In this document: positions 43,237-52,190 of the stretch, one piece after another
Position numbering within the stretch: position 1 is the stretch's first letter
Layout of the letters: each line of letters begins with the position of its first letter
DNA from: Reichenbachiella sp. 5M10
GTDB lineage: Bacteria; Bacteroidota; Bacteroidia; Cytophagales; Cyclobacteriaceae
Assembly (NCBI RefSeq): GCF_002742335.1
Contig: NZ_MDGR01000007.1
Span: forward strand, 4,406,501-4,470,500
DNA: 64,000 nt
Reading direction: 5' to 3'
The notes under the pieces: model-generated
Told to the model about the DNA's origin: nothing
What the model saw: only the letters and a program-made list of their open reading frames with translations
Databases searched by the model: none
Program-made: the position numbers and the translations under genes

Positions 43237-43920
43237 ATGTCTACAGTACATATTCAGATCGGAGAAAAATATTTTAACAAAGATCCTCAATCCACCGAGT
43301 TGGGGAGAAATATTGTCTCGGAGAGTATTCAACTTCTCGATCAGTTAGGGTTTGAGGAATTTACATTCAAAAAACTAGCGAACAAGATCGGGTCTACAGA
43401 AGCATCGATCTACCGTTATTTTGACAACAAATTAAAGTTGTTGGTGTATTTGACTTCATGGTATTGGGCATGGATGGAGTATATGATTGACTACAAAACA
43501 CACTTTATAGAAGACCAAAGTCAGAAACTCAAAGAAACCATCAAGATACTCTGTCATGCGGATCAAAGCCTTTTTAGTATGGGGCTGCCAGGTATCAAAA
43601 CCTCGGTGCTCAAACGTGTGGTGGCCAGTGAGTCTGACAAAACCTATTTGACCAAAAAAGTGGATGAGATCAACAATGAAGGTTTGTTCAAAGGGTTCAA
43701 AGATCTGTGTCACAAGATCGCATTGGTGGTTCGAGGTTTTAATCCAGATTATGCCTACCCACACGCTATTGTCAGTACGATTTTGGAGGCATCACATCAG
43801 CAGGTGTTTTTTGCTCAGCATTTGCCTTCACTGACAGAGATTAGCAAAGACAGTGAAGTGAGCATAGATCATCAGGTGTATCATTTTATAGATCAACTAA
43901 TTTTCAAATTGCTTCGCTAA
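43237..43920 (+). CDS. TetR/AcrR family transcriptional regulator
   Basis: A 227-residue TetR-type repressor. The N-terminal helix-turn-helix lies at residues about 42-68 (FTFKKLANKIGSTEASIYRYFDN is its core). The C-terminal ligand/dimer domain is all helical and lacks a recognisable substrate signature. It stands first in the operon with an ABC protein, HlyD and TolC (13 bases before the ABC start), so it most likely represses its own operon and responds to a compound that the exporter would handle. A promoter overlaps its start codon, leaving no room for an untranslated leader. Confidence 0.9.
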   Translation: MSTVHIQIGEKYFNKDPQSTELGRNIVSESIQLLDQLGFEEFTFKKLANKIGSTEASIYRYFDNKLKLLVYLTSWYWAWMEYMIDYKTHFIEDQSQKLKETIKILCHADQSLFSMGLPGIKTSVLKRVVASESDKTYLTKKVDEINNEGLFKGFKDLCHKIALVVRGFNPDYAYPHAIVSTILEASHQQVFFAQHLPSLTEISKDSEVSIDHQVYHFIDQLIFKLLR

Positions 43921-43933
43921 AAGAACAATCCAA

Positions 43934-45667
43934 ATGAATAGTAACATCAATATGCAAAGCACTCATGATTCCCCCGAGATCAAGTTGACTCCTATCAGGC
44001 GCTTGTTTCGGATGCTGTCTCTGGACAGCCGAGAGATTTTCGTCATTTATGCTTATGCCATTTTCAATGGTTTGATCAACCTGTCTCTCCCATTGGGTGT
44101 ACAAGCGATCATAGGTTTTGTGATCAGTTCGGAGTTTTCTGCCTCATGGGAGTTATTGATTTTTATCGTGGTGATAGGTGTAGCAACTACAGGAATTATA
44201 CAGATACTACAGCTATCTCTGACCGAGCTTTTGCAACGTCGGATTTTTACCCGTGCATCTTTCGAGTTTGCTTATAGAATCCCACGATTTAAAATGGAGG
44301 CCATTTCTGGCTTTTATCCACCAGAGTTGATGAACCGGTTTTTTGATACGCTCAATATCCAAAAGGGTCTGCCTAAGATACTGATTGATGCTTCCACATC
44401 CGTACTTCAAATTCTCTTTGGGCTTATTTTATTGTCTTTTTACCATTCATTTTTCGTCTTCTTTGGGATGGCGCTGTTGGGGATGATTTCTTTGATTTTT
44501 TTCATCAGTGGGCCAAAGGGGCTCAAGACGAGCAATTTAGAATCTAAATATAAGTATCAAGTGGCGCATTGGCTCGAAGAGCTGGCACGTGTGATGGCGA
44601 CTTTCAAATTGGCAGGTAGGACCAACCTACCCAGTGACAAAATGAATTACTATGTCACCAACTATCTGAAATATAGAAAGCAGCATTTTAATATCCTGAT
44701 ACTCCAGTTTTCTAATATCGTAGCGTTCAAAACGATCGTCACAGGAGGACTACTCATCTTAGGGAGTATTTTGGTGATCAATCAAGAGATTAACCTAGGG
44801 CAGTTTGTCGCTTCAGAGATCATCATTCTTTTGGTACTCAACTCATCAGAAAAACTCATCCTCACCATGGAAACGATCTATGATGTACTGACAGGACTAG
44901 AGAAGCTCGGTCAGGTCACCGATATAGCTACCGAGAGTGAAGAGGGTATTGATTTGGACGAAATCACACAAGGAAAGGGGATTTCGTTGGAGCTTTCGGG
45001 ACTTACTTACCAATACGCGGGTCAAACCAAACCTACCGTTGAGGGGGTGGATTTGAAAGTGGAGGTTGGCGAAAAGGTCTGTATCACAGGCGTCAATCAA
45101 TCAGGAAAATCTACGTTGCTTTCGCTCATTTCTGGATTGTACAACGACTATGAGGGATCAATTCATTTCAACGGGATTCCGCTCGGAGACATCAATATCA
45201 TGAGCTTTAGGTCGGTGATCGGCGATAACCTCGGCCTACAGGACATCTTCTTTGGTACGCTGGAGGAGAACATCACCATTGGCAAGCAAGATATCAAAAT
45301 GGAAGACATGCTATGGGCTATTGAGCAGGTAGGACTCGGGGAGTTTTTCAAACAACTGCCCAAAGGGCTGAGTACCATGATTCAGCCAGAAGGGCAAGGC
45401 CTCTCCACGAGTATCAAGCAGAAGATTATACTGGCACGAACCCTCTCCGAAAAGCCTAAACTCATCGTGATGGACAATACCTTGCACGGACTGGACTATG
45501 AAGACCGTAAGCGTATCAGTACGATATTGACTAACCCGGAGGCTAGCTGGACGCTACTCACAGTCACGAGTGATCCGCTGATGCTATCCAGGTGCGACAA
45601 AATCGTGACTATGGAAAAAGGAAAAATTGTAGATATAGAAATCCAAAATAAAAAATCAGATGCTTAA
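43934..45667 (+). CDS. ABC half-transporter with degenerate ATPase domain
   Basis: A 577-residue fusion of a six-helix membrane domain (about 30-310) and an ABC ATPase domain without a peptidase domain. Walker A is intact, GVNQSGKST at 386-394. The signature motif is replaced: GLSTSIKQ at 489-496 in place of LSGGQ. Walker B ends MDN (Asp514, Asn515), so the catalytic Glu is missing. The H-loop His is absent (TVTSDP, 543-548). A D-loop-like GLD is kept. The Q-loop also looks altered. This suggests ATP binding with little or no hydrolysis. HlyD overlaps its end by eight bases. It may act as a conformational partner or regulator. Confidence 0.9.
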   Translation: MNSNINMQSTHDSPEIKLTPIRRLFRMLSLDSREIFVIYAYAIFNGLINLSLPLGVQAIIGFVISSEFSASWELLIFIVVIGVATTGIIQILQLSLTELLQRRIFTRASFEFAYRIPRFKMEAISGFYPPELMNRFFDTLNIQKGLPKILIDASTSVLQILFGLILLSFYHSFFVFFGMALLGMISLIFFISGPKGLKTSNLESKYKYQVAHWLEELARVMATFKLAGRTNLPSDKMNYYVTNYLKYRKQHFNILILQFSNIVAFKTIVTGGLLILGSILVINQEINLGQFVASEIIILLVLNSSEKLILTMETIYDVLTGLEKLGQVTDIATESEEGIDLDEITQGKGISLELSGLTYQYAGQTKPTVEGVDLKVEVGEKVCITGVNQSGKSTLLSLISGLYNDYEGSIHFNGIPLGDINIMSFRSVIGDNLGLQDIFFGTLEENITIGKQDIKMEDMLWAIEQVGLGEFFKQLPKGLSTMIQPEGQGLSTSIKQKIILARTLSEKPKLIVMDNTLHGLDYEDRKRISTILTNPEASWTLLTVTSDPLMLSRCDKIVTMEKGKIVDIEIQNKKSDA

Positions 45668-47018
45668 TATATCTCAGAACCCTATCGATCGGGACGAAGT
45701 GTTGAAAAACCAGTCTGCCTATCAGGAGGTGATGTCAAAGTCTGCCTCTAGACGATTGGTCTATCTACTGACAGGGTTGTTTGTTTTGGGTATAGTGATC
45801 CTTTTTTTGCCATGGACGCAGAACATCCGTGCCACGGGCAAACTCACAACCCTACGTCCCGAAAACAGAGAGCAAGCCATACACTCGATGATCTCTGGGA
45901 GAATAGAGGCCTGGTATGTGAGCGAAGGACAGTTGGTCAAACAAGGAGATACGATCGTGTTTATTTCGGAGATGAAGTCTGACTACCTAGATCCCCAACT
46001 CGTGGAACGCTCTACCAACCAAACCAATGCCAAAAAGGCGTCCATAAGTGCCTACCAAGAAAAAGCACAGGCACTTGCTGATCAGATCAGTGCACTGACG
46101 CGCAATCGAAGGTTGAAAATCGAACAGGCCGAAAACTACTATAACCAAGCCCGCCTCAAAGTAGTGTCGGATAGCATTGACTTTCAAACCGCTGTGGTCA
46201 ATTATGAAATTGCGCAAAAACAGTTTGATAGACAGCAGAAACTCTATGACCAAGGGCTGAAGTCTCTCACTGAGCTGGAGCAGCGCAAGCAGAAGCTCCA
46301 AGAAGCACGCTACAAACAGGTGTCGGTAGAGAACAAGTGGTTGGCGAGCAAGAACGCCTTCATCAATGCAAAACTCAACCTGTCAATCGTACGCAATGAC
46401 TTTAGCGAAAAAATAGCCAAGGCCAAATCCGACCGTATGTCTGCCTTATCGAGTGCTCTCGAAGCGGAGGGGGCTTTCAACAAACTCTCCATACAGCAAT
46501 CCAATTACACGAGGCGATCGGGCTTTTATTATATCACAGCGCCTCAAGATGGGTATGTGACGCGCGCATTGATTACAGGGATAGGAGAAACGGTAAAAGA
46601 AGGCGCACCCGTATTTAGCTTTATCCCTGCTAACTATGAGTTGGCCGTAGAGATGTTCGTACGACCGATAGATCTGCCGTTGATCCAAGAGGGGCGCAAA
46701 GTACAGCTTCAGTTTGACGGTTGGCCCGCACTGGTGTTCAATGGTTGGCCAGGCATGTCCTTTGGCACCTTTACTGGTCGTATAGTAGCTTATGACAAAG
46801 CCGCCAGTTCCAATGGCAAGTTTAGGGTACTGGTCGCACCAGATCCAGAGACTGAGCCTTGGCCAAAGCTCCTTCGTCTCGGGTCGGGTAGCTATGGGAT
46901 TGCATTGTTGAAAAACGTGCCAGTCTGGTACGAGCTATGGCGAGACCTCAACGGATTCCCTCCTGATTTTTACATGGAGCCTGAAGGAGCCTCTAATATT
47001 AAAAAGACTAAAAAATGA
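45660..47018 (+). CDS. HlyD family periplasmic adaptor of the ABC operon
   Basis: A 452-residue membrane fusion protein with one membrane helix (about 35-52). The first lipoyl half has GRIEAWYVSEGQLVKQGD, a long coiled coil spans about 125-290, and the second lipoyl half has APQDGYVTRALITGIGE, followed by a beta-barrel with VQLQFDGWPALVFNGWPG. The extended C-terminus WYELWRDLNGFPPDFY is unlike HlyD from Gram-negative type I systems and typical of the Bacteroidota branch. It bridges the ABC protein and TolC. It overlaps the ABC gene by eight bases and the TolC gene by four, so all three are co-translated. Confidence 0.92.
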   Translation: MLNISQNPIDRDEVLKNQSAYQEVMSKSASRRLVYLLTGLFVLGIVILFLPWTQNIRATGKLTTLRPENREQAIHSMISGRIEAWYVSEGQLVKQGDTIVFISEMKSDYLDPQLVERSTNQTNAKKASISAYQEKAQALADQISALTRNRRLKIEQAENYYNQARLKVVSDSIDFQTAVVNYEIAQKQFDRQQKLYDQGLKSLTELEQRKQKLQEARYKQVSVENKWLASKNAFINAKLNLSIVRNDFSEKIAKAKSDRMSALSSALEAEGAFNKLSIQQSNYTRRSGFYYITAPQDGYVTRALITGIGETVKEGAPVFSFIPANYELAVEMFVRPIDLPLIQEGRKVQLQFDGWPALVFNGWPGMSFGTFTGRIVAYDKAASSNGKFRVLVAPDPETEPWPKLLRLGSGSYGIALLKNVPVWYELWRDLNGFPPDFYMEPEGASNIKKTKK

Positions 47019-48412
47019 CCCCTCTACGTTACCTTTTTTTCTTGGTCTTATTGGTTCCTACGCGATCCATGGCACAGACAGATCCTTCGACACTTTTGAC
47101 GTTGGATGAGTTCTATCTGCTGGTTCAGAACCACCATCCGATGGCCAAACAAGCCAATCTGATGACGCAGAAGGGTGCATTGACAGTCAGTCAAGCTAGA
47201 GGAGCTTTTGACCCCAAACTCATGTCAGATTTTGACAAAAAAACCTTTGATGGCAAAAATTACTATGACACTTGGGACACATATGTCAAAATCCCTACCC
47301 TGCTCAACGTGGATTTCAAAGTAGGATACGAAAGAAACAGCGGGATTAATCTAAACCCGGAAAATAGTGTGCCCACGGATGGGTTATACTATGCAGGCAT
47401 ATCAGTGCCTGTGGGGCAGGGATTGATTTATAATCAAAGCAATATCCAACTCAAGAAAAGCAAATTCGAACAAGAGAGCATACAGAATCAAGCAAGAAAG
47501 GTCCTCAACAACCTCTATCTAGATGCCAACTATGCCTACTGGTGGTGGTACGAAAACTACCAGAAACGAGAAGCGGTCAATGCCAATTTGCAGCTCATCC
47601 AAGTACGGTTCGAAGGCATACGTCAGGGAGTGTACAACGGTGACAAGGCGGCCATTGATAGTACAGAGATGCTCATACAAGTACAGCAGTGGCACAACAA
47701 TCTCAATGAAGCCGAACTCAATTTGCAAAATAGTTTGCTGCTGTTGCAAAATTTCGTCTGGTCAGACAGCATAAGCTTACATGCTTTGATCCCAAGACAT
47801 GACACCACGACACAAAACGAAAATCTGGATAGCTATTTGGACTGGGCTATTGCCAATCACCCAGATCTCAAAAACCTCTCGATTGAGAGCAATATTCTTG
47901 AGCTAGATCGCAAGATGAGTGCATCTCAGGTTTTGCCTGACTTCACTGTGGATTATAACGTTTTGCTCGCAGGACAAGAGACCGAGTCTCCGCTTTTTTC
48001 CAACAATTACAAAATGGGCTTTCAATTTGCCTTTCCTCTTTTGACCCGAAAGGAACGCTCTAAACTGAAAATTGTCAAAATCAAACAACAGGAGTATGAT
48101 TGGAAAATCAAACAAAAGAACCGTGAGATCATGAACAAGATCCAACAGAGTTATAACAAGGTGTATACCCTTCAAGATATGATCGAACAGCAGCTCGCCA
48201 TGCAGATCAACTATGAAAGCATGCTGATCGCTGAGCAGTCTAAATTTGACAATGGAGAGAGCTCGGTATTTTTGCTAAACAGTCGTGAAAACAAGAAACT
48301 ACAAGGAGAAATAAAACTCATAGAGCTCCAGGCCAAATACAATAGAGCCATCGCAGAGCTCAAGTGGGCGACAGGAAAATTGAACGAAGAAGTGCAAGAG
48401 CTAATTCCATAA
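47015..48412 (+). CDS. TolC family outer-membrane channel of the ABC operon
   Basis: A 465-residue protein with a signal peptide (FFLVLLVPTRSMAQ). It shows the long helices of the TolC/OEP family (for example ANLMTQKGALTVSQARGAFDP and ISVPVGQGLIYNQSN in the strand region, and a C-terminal helix with AELKWATG). It would form the outer-membrane duct with the HlyD protein. The ATG overlaps the HlyD stop by four bases. No clear terminator follows. It is only distantly similar in length and sequence to the TolC-like protein at 34.5 kb. Confidence 0.9.
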   Translation: MTPLRYLFFLVLLVPTRSMAQTDPSTLLTLDEFYLLVQNHHPMAKQANLMTQKGALTVSQARGAFDPKLMSDFDKKTFDGKNYYDTWDTYVKIPTLLNVDFKVGYERNSGINLNPENSVPTDGLYYAGISVPVGQGLIYNQSNIQLKKSKFEQESIQNQARKVLNNLYLDANYAYWWWYENYQKREAVNANLQLIQVRFEGIRQGVYNGDKAAIDSTEMLIQVQQWHNNLNEAELNLQNSLLLLQNFVWSDSISLHALIPRHDTTTQNENLDSYLDWAIANHPDLKNLSIESNILELDRKMSASQVLPDFTVDYNVLLAGQETESPLFSNNYKMGFQFAFPLLTRKERSKLKIVKIKQQEYDWKIKQKNREIMNKIQQSYNKVYTLQDMIEQQLAMQINYESMLIAEQSKFDNGESSVFLLNSRENKKLQGEIKLIELQAKYNRAIAELKWATGKLNEEVQELIP

Positions 48413-48621
48413 GGCTGCCATCGGAGATATTGATGAAAGAGGTTTTCTAGGTAATCCGCTTTCCGTAGAGACACTATTTTTGATGGATCAGGTCTATCAG
48501 GGCCTCGTAGGGTGTTGGATTAATGAGCCTCGTGCCAACAAAAAAAACAAATAGAATGGGCTGAGCGTGTTCATAAGCTTTTCGATTTGTTACTTTGCCC
48601 CTATAGGAATGAAAAAATACA

Positions 48622-49308
48622 ATGAGTAAAGAGGGTAAAGTGAAAAAGAACGTGGTGAAAAGTAGTGCTTTTGAAGCAATAAGAACTTTGTATTATTCGG
48701 GCAAGGTAAAACCGTCATTGAATAAGATAGCTGTTGAATTGGAGGAGGATCCCGAAAATGTAGACCTCCTAGCATTGGGGTGTCAGTGCATGCTAAGAGC
48801 GAAGCATTATGATGAGATGTCTGCCTATGCAGATTCTATTTTGGAGTTAGCTCCTGAAAATGCCTCAGGGTATTATTACAAAGGAGTGGCATTCCAGAAT
48901 ACAAAGGGTAAAGAGCAAGAGGCATTAAAAAATTTTACCAAGGCATTGGATTTGGACGAAGACAATACGGTATATCTCAAAAGTAAGGCGACCACTCATT
49001 TTTTGCTCTATACGGACTATGACTTGCCAATCAAATTTGCTGAAAAACACAGAGCCAAGGCAGAAGAAATCCTCTTGAAAGTGATCGAACTGGTAGAACA
49101 AAAGGAGAACCCTAGTTACACCAATTTTTTAACAGCTGGTGATGTGAGCACGATGCTAAACCAAAACCTAGATGCTAAGAAGTATTACATCAGGGCGGTA
49201 AATGCCTTCGAAGAGGCAGATGAGTCAGTACAAGATAAGAATACCTATAAGGATATTATTAAAGCGCAAAAGGCCTGCGTCAAATTGCTGGAGAAGTTTA
49301 CCGAATAG
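48622..49308 (+). CDS. Cytoplasmic TPR protein
   Basis: A 228-residue protein with no signal peptide. TPR-type helical pairs are clear around residues 75-125 (ASGYYYKGVAFQNTKGKEQEA and ALKNFTKALDLDEDN), and more divergent repeats extend to the C-terminus. It is likely a protein-binding scaffold; partners are unknown. A -7-like TACTTTG lies at 48591-48597. It is not closely linked to the TolC gene (209 bases away). Confidence 0.82.
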   Translation: MSKEGKVKKNVVKSSAFEAIRTLYYSGKVKPSLNKIAVELEEDPENVDLLALGCQCMLRAKHYDEMSAYADSILELAPENASGYYYKGVAFQNTKGKEQEALKNFTKALDLDEDNTVYLKSKATTHFLLYTDYDLPIKFAEKHRAKAEEILLKVIELVEQKENPSYTNFLTAGDVSTMLNQNLDAKKYYIRAVNAFEEADESVQDKNTYKDIIKAQKACVKLLEKFTE

Positions 49309-49492
49309 CCACTGTGTACACTGTCTAACCCTGCCAAGATAAGTAAGGAAGACGGATCTACTTTGTGATACGTTTGAGAGGAAGAAATGCCGAGACAGGC
49401 ACAATTTTTTTTAGGGGCATTTTTTCTGTTTAGGAGCTAGTGGGTATATTGAGCAAGAAGCCAACTAGACTATTAAACTTCGATTCTACACC

Positions 49493-49891
49493 ATGAAACC
49501 AGAAGACCTCAGTCGCGCATGGACGCATCGACAAATCCTTGAACTCAACTTCAACAACAGGCTCAATTTCTTTTTGTTGTTTCAGTCCATCCTCTTGGCC
49601 GCTACTGTCAATGGGATTGGCGATGGCAATGACCACATGATCTTGATGGCTCTCTGTGTGTTTGGGGGAGTGATCACCGTCATCTGGTGGCTCATCCAAT
49701 CCAAAGAGCACCACATGCTGGACAAGGTCAAGAATTTCCTCAGAGAAAATGATGAGAGCTATCGTGAGCGAAGAAAGCTCTACGACAGCTACCTCTCCAA
49801 GTTTTCTGTCAATCAACTATTCAGCAGAGTGATCCCGCCAATGTTGACGGTGATTTGGATCTTGCTGATGATCTATTTGTTGGTCAAGTAG
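49493..49891 (+). CDS. Small membrane protein, function unknown
   Basis: A 132-residue protein with three hydrophobic segments, about residues 24-42, 48-67 and 112-131, and a cytoplasmic or periplasmic charged loop between them (KNFLRENDESYRERRK). The N-terminus has no signal peptide. It does not match a family I can name. It follows the TPR gene in the same direction after 184 bases and is convergent with the PAS-chemotaxis gene. Confidence 0.7.
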   Translation: MKPEDLSRAWTHRQILELNFNNRLNFFLLFQSILLAATVNGIGDGNDHMILMALCVFGGVITVIWWLIQSKEHHMLDKVKNFLRENDESYRERRKLYDSYLSKFSVNQLFSRVIPPMLTVIWILLMIYLLVK

Positions 49892-49990
49892 GATCTCTTC
49901 TTGAACGTTTGTCCATCCGGTATTTAAGAAGTCAACCGACTCGGTTCGAAACCTAGTTCGATTGAGCGTAGAAGCTAGATGTCTCTCTCA

Positions 49991-51703
49991 CTAATTACTT
50001 CGGTTGATACTAGAGATAACCTCGAAGAGTTCTTGTGCTATTTGATTCATTCTTTTGCTAGACACGGATATGTCTCCAATCCCAGAATTAAGTTGTGTAG
50101 TAGAAGATGCCAACTCTTCGGATCCAGCGGCAGTTTCTTCAGAGACAATCACTATTTTTTCAATGGATTGCACCGAGTTGTCTATAGATTCGTTTTGAAA
50201 ATTAGCCGCAATTTCAATTTGCGAAGTTTGTTCGAAAGTATTCAAAATACTGCTATGGATCTCATCAAAGGCATTTTTGGCTAGGAGAGCTGCTTTTTCT
50301 CCCGTTTGTACATTTCCTTTCATTTTGGTCACTGACGCGATGACTCCAGAGATGTGTTCGGAGACACTGTGTATTACCCCTTCTATTTTCTTGGAGTTCA
50401 ATTTGGATTCTTCAGCTAGGATTCGGGTTTGCTCGGCAATTACTGCAAAGCCATTCCCTGCATCTCCAGCTTTTGCTGCCTCTATTCCAGCATTGAGGGC
50501 TAGAAGGTTCGTTTGTGTAGCCACGCCAGACAAGACTCCGACGATCTTTGTGATTTCATTGGAGAGGTGTGCCAATGAGTCGATGGCTTTTTGTGTGTCC
50601 TCCGTACCGTTGTTTATTTCACTTACGCTACTGACGACAGATTGGATGGTCTCTCCTCCTAATTGTGCCTTTTGAGTGCTTTGTTCTACTACCGTTTTGA
50701 TGTTGTGAGCCTTGTGGTTGGTTTTGCTGGACGAAGCTTTGATTTCATTGAGCAGTCGTGATATTTCATCCACTTGTCTGGATTGATCTTGTGCTCCCAT
50801 CGATATCTGTGTGATAGCAGAAGAAGCTTCTTCTACACTGATTCGCATTTCGTTGATTTTGCCATCCATCGCGGTAGAGCCTTGTGCTAGTTCTGTACTC
50901 AATTGATGGATTTTGGTTTTCAATATTGCATTGAGGTTTTCTTTGTTCTGTACGGAATCCGTGATATTGGAGGCTATCTTGATTATTTTTACCACGTTGT
51001 TATTGGTGTCTCTTACGGGGGTATAGTTGGCATATAGCCAGACCTCTTGCCCTTCTTTATTTAGTCTTTTATACTCTCCTGCTTTGACGCGGCCTTGAGC
51101 GAGTTCTGCCCAAAAATCTGAGTAGGAGGTGGAGTTGGTGAGTGTTGTATCACAAAATATTCGATGATGCTTTTTGCTGATTTCTTGAAGAGAGGAGTAA
51201 CCAAAAATTTTGAGAAAGTTGTCATTGGCATTGGTGATTAGACCTGTGGGGTCAAACTCTATCATCGCCCATCCCGTGTCAATAGCAGATTTCATCCAGT
51301 TGCTTTCTAGCCGAGTAGTGACCATTTCGCTGATCTCGACTGCTACCTTTATTATTTTTTCGACTTTTCCATCTTGATCAAAAACAGGAGTGTATGAGGC
51401 CTGTAGCCAAACTAGTTCCCCTGTTTTTTTTGTACGGACAAATTCCCCTGAATTCGATTGTCCTGCAGCCAGATTGTTCCAAAACTGTTTGTAATCGACT
51501 GAAGAGGTATACTCACGAACGCAAAACATCTTGTGATGCTTTCCTACCACTTCGTCTAAAGAGTAGCCGAGGGTCTGCAAAAAATTGGCGTTGGCATCCA
51601 AAATGACACCTGAAGGAGCAAATTCAATAAATGCCCAAGATGTGTCAATGGCTTGTTTGAGGTAGTTGGTATGAGTGGATTTTTTTTGGGTTAATCCGAA
51701 CAT
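49991..51703 (-). CDS. Soluble double-PAS methyl-accepting chemotaxis protein
   Basis: A 570-residue transducer without membrane segments. PAS domain 1 spans about 17-130 and PAS domain 2 about 140-255; each has the YSLDEVVGKHHKMF or LQEISKKHHRIF pattern and a GEFVR/GEYKR strand. The signalling domain from about 280 to 570 contains the hairpin tip NLLALNAGIEAAKAGDAGN, the CheA/CheW contact region. PAS pairs of this type often bind haem or FAD and sense redox or oxygen (as in BdlA). In a gliding organism without flagella it may tune gliding or surface attachment. It is divergent from the porin-like gene. Confidence 0.93.
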   Translation of the reverse strand: MFGLTQKKSTHTNYLKQAIDTSWAFIEFAPSGVILDANANFLQTLGYSLDEVVGKHHKMFCVREYTSSVDYKQFWNNLAAGQSNSGEFVRTKKTGELVWLQASYTPVFDQDGKVEKIIKVAVEISEMVTTRLESNWMKSAIDTGWAMIEFDPTGLITNANDNFLKIFGYSSLQEISKKHHRIFCDTTLTNSTSYSDFWAELAQGRVKAGEYKRLNKEGQEVWLYANYTPVRDTNNNVVKIIKIASNITDSVQNKENLNAILKTKIHQLSTELAQGSTAMDGKINEMRISVEEASSAITQISMGAQDQSRQVDEISRLLNEIKASSSKTNHKAHNIKTVVEQSTQKAQLGGETIQSVVSSVSEINNGTEDTQKAIDSLAHLSNEITKIVGVLSGVATQTNLLALNAGIEAAKAGDAGNGFAVIAEQTRILAEESKLNSKKIEGVIHSVSEHISGVIASVTKMKGNVQTGEKAALLAKNAFDEIHSSILNTFEQTSQIEIAANFQNESIDNSVQSIEKIVIVSEETAAGSEELASSTTQLNSGIGDISVSSKRMNQIAQELFEVISSINRSN

Positions 51704-52190
51704 AAACGGTGCTGTGTTTTGAGTTAGTTAGAATGAGAGTATTGGGATATGGTAGTGGGACTGAATCAGCAAATTGTTATTTGTGAGTCAACTACAGCAG
51801 GATAAAAGAAAGGTGGAGGAGGGGGGTGGTTTATATATTTCTCTTGAGAGGATTCAATCTATTCTTGTATTCGAATCACATGCTTGTGAATACAAAATGG
51901 TTGTATAAGATTTCAAAATTGCTTTAAAATAAGTCTAACACGAGGCTAAGGTAGTGATACTGTTTGGATTATCGAAAGATGATACTTAGAAATATCAACA
52001 AGTGTTTATTTATTGTCTTGTTGTTCTTGGTAGAAGACTGATTGTAGAATGCCCTCTTGTACCCTTGCTGTTTTATAAGCATGTTTTTTTAATGTTAAAT
52101 AGCATAAAATAATATGACATCCTTTTCGATTTTGTTTGTTGCAAACTTGCCTTTTGGTTAATTTCAAACTCGACATTTTATAAAACCGAC
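51704..52190. other. Intergenic region between the PAS transducer and the porin-like gene
   Basis: A 487-base gap holding divergent promoters. It contains an inverted repeat at 51865-51895: TTGTATT pairs with AATACAA, and inner CACA pairs with TGTG across a bulge. No coding region is supported. Confidence 0.5.
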
